Shown one piece after another: positions 33,488 through 43,785 of a stretch of 64,000 bases of DNA (position 1 is the first letter of the stretch; every line of letters begins with the position of its first letter). The notes below the pieces were generated by a model. That model made no database searches. It saw only the letters and a program-made list of their open reading frames with translations, and was not told the origin of the DNA. Source of the DNA: Clitopilus passeckerianus. Its lineage: Eukaryota; Basidiomycota; Agaricomycetes; Agaricales; Entolomataceae. Location of the stretch: assembly GCA_944990035.1 (NCBI GenBank), contig CALYLX010000045.1:62001-126000 (forward strand), given 5' to 3'. Made by a program: the position numbers and the translations under genes.

Positions 33488-33842
33488 TCATTTCATGTCA
33501 TAGAAAGGAAGCCGTACTTGCACGACTTCATTGGCGAAGAAAGTGGACGCCCCTACTGTATTCCCTATGCCATATCCTCGTTGATGGCTGTAAACTCTTA
33601 AGAAATCGCACGATCGGTTTGTATGTTCAAAGGCCCATAGTCTGAGTTGGTGTCCTGTCAGCTCCGTTGCAAAGGCAGAATTTGTGGGGCCTCCTAGGTA
33701 TTTAGTATCTCCTATTCCCTTGAATTGCGGGACATGGTGAGTAAAGATAACAATTCGTCGCTGGGGCTCTCCACTTTGAATTTCGTCCACAGTTCTGGTC
33801 AGCCCGGCCAAGTCCTGCTCAAGAAACTTTCCATAAGCATCT
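33488..33842 (-). pseudogene. Degenerate calcineurin-like phosphoesterase fragment 1
   Basis: This is a remnant of a metallophosphoesterase gene, homologous to the fragment at 36310-37054. It keeps QRRIVIFTHHVP (the TxHH metal-binding strand) and a C-terminal NRSCDFLRVYSHQRGYG. The essential GHTH motif is altered to EHTN, and everything upstream (the GD and GNHE motifs) is absent because the duplication border cuts it at about 33842. It therefore lacks metal-ligand residues and cannot be an active enzyme. It lies tail to tail with SUR7-like copy A. Confidence 0.75.
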
Positions 33843-34276
33843 AGAACAGAATATTCTGTACGCTATACGCAAAGCTACCACAGTGATCCAGGCTTTAACA
33901 ATGATACACCGAAAAAAGAAATTTGCATAAAAATTCGAGAACACCCTCCGTTGGTCTCGAAAATTCAGTAACAAATTAATGTTCTATTTACAGTAATAAC
34001 ATTCCGTATCAAACTGAAGAGGCGTTCGAGAAACACTCGTGTGGTGGTGATTAAGCCGGGGGGCGCCGGTTGGGCGCCGGCCCAGAGACGATTGCAAAAA
34101 TTGATCAAAACCCACCTCTTTTGAGCTGTAGTGCCGCATACGTATTTCATATATCCTACCAGCCCTATATCGATCAGGTTTTGCCCTTGTACAGTAACAC
34201 GGGAGGATTGAATGTTGTGATGGATACAGAAGCGTAGCAAGTGCCAGTGGCGTAACAAAGCCCTGTGGATCACTGC

Positions 34277-35044
34277 AAATGCTGTCCGAGTACAATAAAT
34301 CTCCTTTGTGTAATTGTGTGCATGTACTGCAAGCACCATAAACATAGTCAAACTTCGGGAAGTTGTGCCACCAGAGGAAGGCAAATACGGTCGCCCCTGG
34401 AGAACAGCTCGGAAGAAGCAGTAGTATTGCTTACAAATGTGTGCAGATCATCCTTTTAGGGAGGTGTCCGGGGGTCTAGAACCCTGATTAGAACTTATGG
34501 AGCTGTCTAGTCGAGACAAGGAGCTGTCCAAAATCCTAGGAGTGTGGAAGATCACCCGTATGCTGAGCTCAAAAGATCTGGGAATTTCCGATGATGGCAC
34601 CGGTATTTGAAGTAATTGAAGGTCCGAAAAGTGCGGCGAAAATTCAGTTCCTTACGAGCTCCTTGAGCAAAGTTCAAGAGTTCCGATATGAGGATATACT
34701 TAGATATCTACGATCTAATACAGACGAAGTATAATATCCTCTTACGGTGTTTGCCTGCGTGAACAAACATTAGCGCCATTGGCGCGCGTACCGACCGCGC
34801 GTCTAATCAAACCCCGAAAAAGAACACAGCGATCACGATGAATGATGGATCACCCCGCCACAGGGACTTCTGCATCACTCTGCCTCCCTCTGGTGGCACA
34901 ACTTCCCGAAGGTTGACTACGTTTATGGTGCTTGTAGTCCATGCACACAATTATACAAAAGAACTAAAATTATCGGGAGTAATGTACCCATCTAGAACTC
35001 TACGGCACGCTGCCATGCATGTATTGTTCTCGGACTGTATGCTT
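34277..35044. mobile_element. Possible non-autonomous inverted-repeat element (MITE-like)
   Basis: Two imperfect inverted arms face each other: 34277-34383 and 34881-35044. Roughly 75-85 bp around CTCTGGTGGCACAACTTCCC are strongly similar. A further block at the outer ends (ATTGTACTCGGACAG against ATTGTTCTCGGACTG) matches after an insertion of about 55 bp in the right arm. The 497-bp interior has no coding frame. This is the layout of an old miniature DNA transposon or a fold-back element. I could not identify a target-site duplication or assign a superfamily. A simple local inverted duplication is the alternative. Confidence 0.45.
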
Positions 35045-35114
35045 TAACTTTACGTATGTCTGTAGGAATAGCTAGGTGCACCGTCCCTAATTCATTTTCA
35101 TCCCAGAACACCAA

Positions 35115-35124
35115 TATATATAAG
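35115..35124 (+). promoter_or_regulatory. TATA box of SUR7-like copy B
   Basis: TATATATAAG lies about 170 bases before the ATG and is followed by a CT-rich tract at 35176-35215, as in copy A. Confidence 0.6.
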
Positions 35125-35291
35125 ATGGAACACATCTCTAGCTGCTCATTCTCCAAAGACTAGACGTCTGCTCACTTTCCTCCCGCTTTTTTCTTTCTTC
35201 CTCTCTTTCTCACTTTGCCCGCAAGTCGTGCCAAAGAACTTTACATTCATTTCAACCAACTTTCAGTACTTTCCCTGTTGAACGGCTTATA

Positions 35292-36219
35292 ATGATCTCA
35301 GAACTAGCAAATGTGATCACTCTCGGCTTGGCACCACTCCTTGCGCTCGCGGTCGTTCTCCTCTCTTTGTTTGCTTTCTTGGCTCCTGTCTTCGTGCTGC
35401 AGACCCAAGCTGCACTATTGGCTGTGGGCCCTAAAGACGGCAAAGACGGCCCAACAGTTTGGATAGGTTTTTTGGGTACGTATCTACATCCCTATCTCGT
35501 CAAGCTGTTATAACAAGTTCATGTAGGATCCTGCGCTCGTCGGTCCAATTCAACTCCTACCGACTGCACATTTCCGACAATCTCCCCCGTGTATGGTGCG
35601 TAACTACTATCAAAACTTTTTTTTTTCAGATGCTCATACATAATTAGACTTTTCCGTGCTCTCTGACAAGGCACCGAAGATGGTGCTTTCTGCGCCTGCA
35701 GCTCCGATGCCAGCTATCATTGCGGTGGTCGCTCTTGGGTTCTCTGTCCTCTTCCTCTTCTTCTTCACCTTCATCTCCTTCCGTCGCAGACTTGGGAAAC
35801 TGTCTGATGGGCCATTTATTTACCGATTCACTGCATCGATTGGTTTCCTTGGCTTATTTTTAGGTGTGTTTGACACATTCGGCCATGTCCTCCGTACTAA
35901 TCCTTAGCTCCAGGGTTCGCTTCATTCCTTATTGTCCGCATGTGGCTTGGCAAGGCTGCTGAGGACTTCAACAACAGCGCGAAGCTTCAAGGAGTGGATT
36001 TGATTGCGAATACGAGCAATGCCTTCACAAGTGAGTGTATACTCTACCTCCGAAAACAGGAAGCATCTAACTCATATCACAGTCGCTTGGGTTGCATACG
36101 CATGCTATGCAGTTCCCGTTGTGATTTCACTGACCAGACTCAACATTCGATCAGTTTCTTTACGACCTTCTCCTCCATCATACCTTGCATTTGGACTAGC
36201 TACCGCACATGGATATTAA
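35292..36219 (+). CDS. SUR7/PalI-like four-pass membrane protein, copy B
   Basis: This is the paralogue of the gene at 32451-33323, with identical intron positions and the same helix and loop order. It shows GSCARRSNSTP, CTFPTISPVYDFSVL, FLIVRMWLGKAAEDFN, ANTSNAFT and WVAYACYAVPVVISLTRLN. Helices remain hydrophobic and all exons are open, so the gene looks functional. The C terminus differs: copy A stops after LNVQASK, whereas copy B has lost that stop. It reads on for about 20 residues (RSVSLRPSPPSYLAFGLATAHGY) into what is 3' UTR in copy A, ending at TAA 36217-36219. The helix-3 loop is also changed (GPFIYRFTASIGF against KPLIQQVTAWIGF). The family role is in cortical membrane domains or pH sensing; the specific function is unknown. 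Confidence 0.8.
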
Positions 36220-36309
36220 TCGCATTCCACTGGTGGACTGTTATTTACCGAACCCCACTGTCAACCACACGACTTGTAGAGCAGGCTCTCTTCTTGTCAT
36301 TAAAAGCAA

Positions 36310-37054
36310 TCATAGTTCCGCGACCTTATTGGCTTCGAAAGCGGGCGCCCCTACTTTATCTCCTGTGCCATACCCCCCGAGCCGTTGATTGCTGTAAACT
36401 CTTACCCCTTCTCTTAGAAAATCGCACGACCGGTGCGTATGTCCACAGGCCCATAGTCTGATAAGTGACCCCCAGAATTGTTGGCGCCCTGTCGGTTCTG
36501 TTGCAAAGGTAGAATTTGTGGGACCTGCGGTAAATTTTTGATCTCCCGCTCCCTCAATCGTCGGAGTATGGTGAGTGGAGATGGCGACACGTCGCTGGGG
36601 CCCTGCACTTCGGATGTCGTCCACAGGCCAAGTCCTACTCATGAAATAAGCATTCGGAGTAAAATTGTCAATGCGGTTGAATTCACTCATTCTCCACCGA
36701 GGGATATCCCAATCATCTGGTTTTAGCGCAGACCACAGCGTGCATCCAAGAATAGTCATGGTTGGAGAGACCTCGATATGTAAGCGATTAAGAAAAATGA
36801 ATTGCCCTCTTCCAGGAATGCTGTTATTTTGGCTCTGGAATCATTTCAAAAGGGATATGCTTTCATCCTACTAAATTGATGGGCGTTAGTTCCAGACAAA
36901 GATTGCACCATAGAAGACTGACGATGCTTCCGACATAAGGTTCATGACTGCCCGCTACGAATAATACACGGTCAAACCGAGCCCATTGAGACACCAGGAA
37001 CTCGAAGAGGGCCAGCCGATGTCTCCAGAGAAGTCGAGGTTTGAAGCCCCCCAT
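36310..37054 (-). pseudogene. Calcineurin-like phosphoesterase remnant 2, frameshifted
   Basis: This is a metallo-dependent phosphatase remnant, more complete than fragment 1. From the 5' side the GD motif appears as SGDIG at about 37017-37031. The following conserved stretch (FEFLVSQWARFDRVLFVAGSHE) is in a different frame, so a frameshift lies near 37000-37015. The normally invariant GNHE reads GSHE. After an intron come TILGCTLWS, RRVAISTHHTP and an intact ACGHTHRSCDF. The first metal-binding DxH motif at the N terminus was not found upstream. Frameshift, lost motif and missing start together argue for a dead gene. A sequencing error at the frameshift would be the main alternative. Confidence 0.68.
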
Positions 37055-37361
37055 GTAAATTCAAATTAGTATAAGGGCGTGTTCGCCACGTTCTATTTCC
37101 AGGTGAAAATCGCTGGGATTTGAACCCGAAATGTCTCGAGATATCTAGCGGACATCATATTCTGTCAATCTCTCACTGGGGACTCGACAAGATATGAAGT
37201 TCGATTAGATTGTTCATCGTAAATTAGGCCTTGGCTACTAGGTATTATTAATACATCCATAGAGAGGATAGTGGCTGTGCACGAGATCATACAAGTTTAA
37301 TCCATTCGAGGGGTTTACCTCGATTCTCTAATGCAAGCCTGCCCAATATATAGACGGCACT
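37055..37361. other. Short intergenic stretch
   Basis: About 300 bases between the phosphoesterase remnant and the TMEM135-like stop. A T-arm-like GGTTCAAATCCC (minus strand, about 37112) occurs, but no tRNA cloverleaf forms around it. Nothing else is seen. Confidence 0.5.
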
Positions 37362-39618
37362 TTAATTTGGTCCAATGAATTGATATAGAATTCGTCTAAC
37401 GAGGCCTGACAGATGCTGAGGGTCGTTCTGGTATGTACCCTGTGAAGGAATCAGTCGAGTCATTGTAGGATTTGTGACAACAGAGATACGCACCATAACC
37501 ATGGCCATTCCGAGTGCAGTGAGCTACAGATAGGCTCAGCTTATGCTTCAGGGTACAGATTCTAGGAAAACAACATACCCACATGCCCCCTAGGTTACCT
37601 GTCCGGAAAACCAGCCCCTTTCCTCTCGCCATAATCCACGCGCTCTCCAAGCCCTTGGGTAGAACGTACATAGCCAGCTCTCCTCTACGCCTCTTCTCTT
37701 CAACGAAGAGTGACAAGCCCGCCGCAAAGCCGGTCAGCCAGAAAGATCCCTTTGACGTCAAGAGGTCAATGACCGGTTGAGGGATGAGGGCCAATGGGTT
37801 CTTCGAGGAGACCAGCTTCAACACTGAGAGATACCGGTGTATCTTGTGCTTATAACAGAAGACAGCTAGAAGCAGAAGGGTGAGGGAGCGGCCATTAAAG
37901 TTATCCTAGCATGTCCATACCTTGATAAATCACGACAAATACACCCAAAAAGGCCGAGCTTCGTAGACTTCCTAGACCAGCCTTAACCAAGACCTGTCCA
38001 GGGTCTTGGACAAACACCTTGCGCCGGAACACCATAGCTGGTATGAAATGGAGAGCCGCATAGATAGGGAGCATCCACTTGGCCACCGCAAAGAACCGAT
38101 CCAACGGCACAGAGCTGCAGTCCGAAAGCGCAGGGTGCACGGATGAACAGGGTGCATACAAGGGATTGTATAGCTGTTCTGGAGACAACCCAGCAGTAGA
38201 AGGCGAAAGGATGCGCGAACGGAATGACATGAGGTCTTTAATATTGGACGTTGTGATGTCCTGAGGGCCTTTTTGTGAGAATAAACGCTACTAGGTATGT
38301 TTTCTTTACTTACGGATCGGGCGATGAGTTTGTCGATGTCGGCGACATTACATGTGCCGTCCCGGACCATGCCACAGTTAATACGGACGCACTCTTGTGG
38401 AACTTTGGATGCTTGCCCAATCCTAAATGGTGATCAGTGGCAGCAAAATCGGGCAGGATAACCGACCTACCAGCTTGTGTATGATCGTGGTAGGGTATCT
38501 GGTCGAAGAAGGAAGCCATACATGATTTGCCCGCATCTTAAAAGGCAAATTCGGTAAGAATACACATTATCGATGGGTTTCACACTTACGCGAGGGCGAA
38601 GACCAGCACATCACCATGTGGGACATGGAGATTTCGTTTTGTTGTGTATGAATTGTATGAGCCTTGTAAACCACTGAACGACACATGTCAGATGAAACTC
38701 ATCGACCATTGAGTGGCGGGATTCACCGAACAAAGAGCTGTTGAGCAATTACACCGCGTCGATTGCGCTTTTCAAACATGATACCGATAGCGCCTGCTAT
38801 GGCTCCAGCTAAAGCAGCATGCCATTTACGAGTTCTCTTGCGAGTGAGGGCTATTTGAGCGTTGGCACTCAAGGATAGCCGAGCATTCCTTCTAGCGAGG
38901 GGCACATTGATGCTGTTGGTCGGATTCTCTGAAGTCAATCCATCCTCAAGGTCATCCTCATGGAAAGCAGAGGTATTTCTGCTCTTCTGAATCTCTGAAC
39001 GTGCCGGAGGAGGGTGAAGGGAAGGGAAGAGAATGGGCATTGCGTTGAGTAGGAACTTGTATATTGCCGCAAAGCTACCTGCACTCGTATCTTAGCTCTG
39101 GTAGCGTCATTTGAGCACGAAGCAACTTTACCTAGCATGGCGCCAGATCTCCATGTGTCTAAACCGAAGACTGCTCGTCGCACGACCGTGAAGCGAACAT
39201 CCCTGAGGCATATTATTCGCTTTGAACACGCATATAGCCGCATGTTTCTCACCTTGGTACTTTCTGGATACGCAACAAAACCAATACTAGATTAACGGCT
39301 GCACGTATGCTAGCAGCCAATGAGGCGGCTCCTGAGCAAGAATGAGCTGAGTTCACGGCGTAAAGCTTCACAACACTCACTTAGGCCACCAGTTGCAGCA
39401 TGCTCGAGGCACTCTCTCAGCCCGTTTAATTCTGCTACGGGTTCTCCTCGATCCCGCCAGACCATCTTTCTCGCATCCTTTAGTCTTTCTTGGTAGTTGG
39501 CGAGTGCCACCAAGTTGTCAAAGGAAGCCATTGCCCGCTTCCTTGACGGATTGAAGAGGATGGCGTCGGATGGGTCTTCACCTGGCGTCGACACCCTTGA
39601 GGACGAGATAGAGTCCAT
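37362..39618 (-). CDS. TMEM135-like multi-pass membrane protein
   Basis: The exons match the fungal relatives of TMEM135, a Tim17-superfamily-like membrane protein of peroxisomes and mitochondria linked to lipid and organelle homeostasis in animals. The ATG at 39618 begins MDSISSSRVSTPGEDPSDA. Later features include LRECLEHAATGG, DVRFTVVRRAVFGLDTWRSGAMLG, WHAALAGAIAGAIGIMFEKRNRR, and the segment CVRINCGMVRDGTCNVADIDKL. Close to the end are LGSLRSSAFLGVFVVIYQ and FWLTGFAAGLSLFVEEKRRRGELAMYVLP. The final exon, joined over a short intron at about 37445, ends QHLSGLVRRILYQFIGPN and TAA at 37362-37364. The Gly-rich membrane segments and conserved ER/RR turns support the family. The role in fungi is not established. 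Confidence 0.75.
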
Positions 39619-39835
39619 TGCAGACTGATTATGTGGGCGGAACCAATTCTAATTTGTGGGGTTGGAGTCGTCCCCCAATGTCTAAAGGGTCACCGACGTC
39701 GCAGCCAACGGACTCGGAGTTGCCAGATTTGCCGGCTATAATCACACGAACCAATCAGCACCCGAACAAAGGTCATCGATACATCATTCATGTGTTTCTA
39801 CAGTTTTCTCGTATACATTCAATCCTGAATGTATC

Positions 39836-42800
39836 CTACTCCGTCTTACTACTTTTTACTCTGAGAGCACTTGACAATAGCGACTCGCCGACTGCACAGA
39901 TTCCCGTCGACCATAGAAGCAGAAGGGATGTAATGCAAAAGAAGGTAATAGATTGTCCAATCTCCAACCAGGAACCGGTATCTTGCACTTGGAAGAAAAA
40001 GGTGACTGTCATCACTGTGGGGCAAATGTCAACTTCGTCGAATGGAGAATATGAATATCCGTACCATCTGTCAAGGCTAAGGATACAAGCAGCAGAGAAA
40101 ACGGCGGAAGGCCGAGAGCATGGTTGAGGAGAGCAAAGGCAATTGCAAGTATGACATATGGTGCGATTATCTTGAATATCTGCGGAGCAAATGGTCAACG
40201 AAAGTCGTACGTTCGGAAGAGATAACTCACTAGAAGAGCCGCCATGAAAAAAGGGCTAAATATGGGTATAAGTCGATATACTGGTTCCAGATAGAAGGAC
40301 CTGGTAGCAATTATAAAGTCAGTTCCAAACGCTGCCTGAAATTGAGAACGACCCACGAAATAGATGCGACGCTGTTCAAACACTGGTCAGAGGCGAATCA
40401 CGGTGAAAAAATCGGAAACAACACACTTTCCAATCCCAAAGAATCCCACTTGGACGAAGAAGAGGAAGAAAAGTGCTATCCGGAGGTCATCTGGATGGAA
40501 GCGGTACGAGGTTCCCTCCACCTTGGAGGAGAACGTGGGTAGTTGGCCATGCCGTATGAGGGACTCAACCACAACCCATGTTGCCAATGTCATGGAAAAG
40601 AATGCGTAGAACAGCCCTTCAATACTGATGGACAGGATTGTAAAGCATGGGCCAAAGCCCAGGAAAAACACCAACAACTTTGAGAATGGTGTTCGTTGAT
40701 ATTTTCCAGAGATGAATGGTATGCTTGTTGCAAGGACTGTGAGAGGGTCAGCATCCTTTCCTGCTTCGAGTCAACCGCAACACAAACCTAGTGTTGACCA
40801 ACCAGCAATCTGATTTATGGCAGGCAAGCCCCTCTTTGCTTGGAGGCTAAGGCTGGAGTCAATGGTGATGGCCAGAATGAACAGGACCAGAGCGCCCTGA
40901 ATGAAGAGTTAGTGGGAGTTGTGAAGTGTGGCAGTCTTGTGGCTACCTGAACAATGAGCAGTTGTTGCAATCCCTGATGTTCCAGGCGCTTATCACGAGC
41001 GTTCACATATCCTAAAGTATAAAATGCGCCTGCTGCAGCTAACAGGATGGCGCTCGAGCCCAGTGTGCTATGTAATACGTCAACGGTTGTGCAAGAAGGC
41101 TATTGATCAGTCGCCTTACATTATGAGCCCGCTCTCTTTCTTCTCCACAGGAAGGACGGGGAAGACTGCCATTACTAGGTTCAGTGCTACCCATCCGAAT
41201 GCAAGCAGCGGATACTGCTGGCGCCGCTCACGGGGCCAGGTCAAGGGCCAGAGGACACCAGCAATCAAGAAGCCAATGCTCCAGACATAACGATGCGTGT
41301 ACCCAATCTGTCAGGGGACAAGTTCAGCGCTGGCCGAAAAATAAGGCGATGAAGGCTAACGTACTCCCATGCCTTGAAGAACCCCAGTTACTAGTGCCGT
41401 GTACATGAGACCTTGCAAGATATTGGCAGGGTTGCCGAGCTTTGCTAGGTTGAATGAGGGTAGCGCCTTCACCAGGAACTGGTCCCAGAAGTAACAAGGG
41501 AATGCTACATATATGTAGAACGTCCAAGGAGATCGCTGTATCGCGAACAATATCCAAAAGCTCGCCATCAACGTGACTGCAGCGCCATGCGCGACGCGTG
41601 TCGTTGAGGTAGCTGATATTTGCGAAGGCCGAAATATAAAGAGTGAAGCGTATGCGGCCCAGCCAGTATATGCAACAACGACTATTGTCCGAATAAGGGA
41701 GCGTTCGTAGGTCTGGAGATAATGGAGGCCAGATAGCGTGGTGTTGATCAATTCCTGCGACAACCTTCGAGCGTCAGTCCATTCTCTTGCTGCTAGCCTT
41801 TCCTCGATCGTAGCCAAGGCAGCCTGACGTCGACTCTGTGGTGAGGAACCTTCCAGAGGTTTGAAGGGTTTGTAGAGAAGAGTTCTCTGCTTCTTCAATT
41901 CTGGAATAACGTCATGAGGACGCATGCTCAAGGAAATATTTCAAAACCCACCATGTTTTGTCACGTAGTGTTCCAAAAGCACTTTGGCATTCACCAACGC
42001 TGCCTTTGCAAGGCTTTCTTCGCCAAGTGCGGGTGCTAAGAAGCCGGGGCGGTCGGGTTCCACGTCAGGGAGAACGCCGACTGAATTGACGGGCCAATTA
42101 ATCCCTAGTAACGATGACATGATGGCAGCAATGTCGGCTTGTTCGACGTCGCGCCGGATCAGATGTCCAAGGTTCCACGGACGAGAATAATCGTCATGAG
42201 ACGAAGGCGTGGAGTCGGGCAGTGGTCCTCGGATACCATTCCCCCAAGCTATGAGCGGGGTTCTCGTGTTATCTGGATCTACACTCATGTGAGATGGGAC
42301 GGTGTCGTGGGACAGAGTACGACATACCCCCGTCACCATGATTGCCAATCACAGACATTCCATGGTCTGCAGTGAAGATGTAGCTTGTCTGGCCATCGTT
42401 ATAGAAATTGGAGATGAGTTCCTCTGTTTGACGAACGATGTCGTCGACTATCTGTATATTGCGCATATATTCCTGCAGCACTCGTTTAGATGGGTGAATT
42501 CGTCATCAATGTCAAGGCGTACCTTTGAGTAAGGTCGATAAGAATGGCCGGTTGTATCGAGGCCTAGCAGGTGCAGGAAGAACACGACTTTCTCAGATCG
42601 TAGTTCCTGATTCAGGACTGGATTCGAGGTTGCGTTCTGGAAAAGTTCTCGTAGCTGGTCCAGAACCCAGATATCCAAAGTGGTGGCATCTACGGAGAAA
42701 TAAGTGACACTTGTCAGCTACGGCAAAGAATTTGTAGTACCTTTGGTGAAATCTTCGTCTTCTTCATTATAACTCCAAGTCTTCACCTTGCCAGGAGTCG

Positions 42801-43452
42801 CGCCCCGAGAGAACATGGGCAAGATGTCGGGCGAGCCAAAGGAGAAGGTGGAGCTTGACTGGTTGAAAACGGAGTCAAAATCGACAGGATTGGTTTTCCA
42901 CCCCTACTTCTGAAATGAACACGGCACTGTTGATGTAGATGGAGGACATACCTTGGTAACAGCGGACACATCCTCGTACATTCCACCTGAGCAGGACGTT
43001 TAAGTGTGATGGATTCGTATGCAAAACTACTGTACATACCAATGATTGCAACATGTCCGGGACGACTCTCCGTTGGGACGCGGGTATGGGATATTCCAAA
43101 TGCTCCTCGTTGACTTGCAACAGAGCGAAGATATGGGGCTACAATTTCCGGAGAGCCGGCTATATTGGGAAAAGGCTTGACATTAAAGAGCAAGTCAGCT
43201 CGTAGACCATCACCTGTGTAGCAGTTAGCCCATGGTCCTGGACAGGAAGGAAGGCTGGAACGCACCAACTATTAGCACCAGACGTTTCGTCTCTGGCTTT
43301 TCGACCTTATGGCTTTTCATGCCATGAACGACCGGAGAAGTAAAGTAGCAGTCAAAGACTGTACCGATGAAGACCAAATGGAATAGCAGTCCCTTCAGCA
43401 GGAGTCCGACGACATTATATTCGGTCTGTTGCTTGGGTTTGGGTTTGCCCAT
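39836..43452 (-). CDS. MCD4: GPI ethanolamine phosphate transferase 1
   Basis: This is an ER membrane enzyme that adds ethanolamine phosphate to the first mannose of the GPI anchor precursor (PIG-N in animals). The ATG at 43452 ([15 protein letters not shown]) is followed by the first helix ([21 protein letters not shown]). The alkaline-phosphatase-like lumenal domain carries [30 protein letters not shown] (with the catalytic Thr), [16 protein letters not shown] and [15 protein letters not shown]. The C-terminal PigN region has many membrane helices, ending with [24 protein letters not shown] and TAG at 39836-39838. It is heavily split by short introns. A TATA-like TATATA lies about 40 bases before the start. 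All signature residues are present, so it should be active. MCD4 is essential for anchoring cell-wall mannoproteins in fungi. Confidence 0.93.
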
Positions 43453-43785
43453 TTGAGTTGTAGTTGGGCCTTGAATTACGCGTTTTATTATATATAAAGG
43501 GTCAAATTCTATACATTTCCTTCAGTAAAGCTTAATAGTCATAGCAAGAGCTGTACATACACGCATAACATGCTCAACCTGAGCTCGGTGTGAGTCCGCT
43601 GCTGGTGACGGAGGTCGCTTGTAAAGTCTGTAAACAGCAACTCGATCCCACGGGTCAGGAATCTAATCTTCTCCGAAAAGGAAGGCCATTCTCACGCTTT
43701 CTCCAGATGGATCGGGCCAGCAACAGGACACCGGGCCAATCGTCCATTTTCGTCAGAACTTTACTCGAGCTCACCGTCAACAACG
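43453..43785. promoter_or_regulatory. Divergent promoter region of MCD4 and HOS2
   Basis: 333 bases separate the two start codons on opposite strands. A TATATATAA stretch at 43489-43497 fits a TATA box for MCD4. No clear element for HOS2 was identified. Confidence 0.5.

Larger units (their letters stand above)
32245..33842. repeat. Unit 1 of a 1.6-kb tandem duplication
   Basis: This segment aligns in direct orientation with 35086-36653. It includes the TATA box, CT tract, the whole SUR7-like gene and, on the other strand, part of a phosphoesterase gene. The copies have diverged substantially, with many substitutions and indels, so the event is old. They are not adjacent: about 1.24 kb containing an inverted-repeat element separates them. 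Confidence 0.85.
33843..35291. other. Gene-free stretch between the duplicated units
   Basis: About 1.45 kb without a credible gene. It holds a GC-rich direct repeat (34061-34080), an inverted-repeat element (34277-35044), a perfect GCGCC/GGCGC palindrome at 34773-34785, and from 35086 the promoter of SUR7-like copy B. Confidence 0.65.
35086..36653. repeat. Unit 2 of the 1.6-kb tandem duplication
   Basis: This is the direct-orientation partner of 32245-33842. On its right side the phosphoesterase sequence continues beyond the unit to about 37054, showing that this copy is the source arrangement for the phosphoesterase part. Confidence 0.85.

Noticed and set aside
34277..35044. Autonomous transposon in the gene-free stretch
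   Set aside because: No transposase or reverse transcriptase frame is present; at most this is a non-autonomous or fold-back element.
34838..35047. Apparent matching peptides (SGGTTSR...HAHNYTKE) on both strands at 34.3 and 34.9 kb
   Set aside because: The similarity comes from the inverted DNA repeat. The frames have no start context, no family and break outside the repeat, so I do not call them genes.
37100..37180. Possible tRNA on the minus strand near GGTTCAAATCCC
   Set aside because: Only the T-arm-like motif is present. No matching acceptor stem, D arm or anticodon stem could be drawn, so it is at best a decayed tRNA-like scrap.
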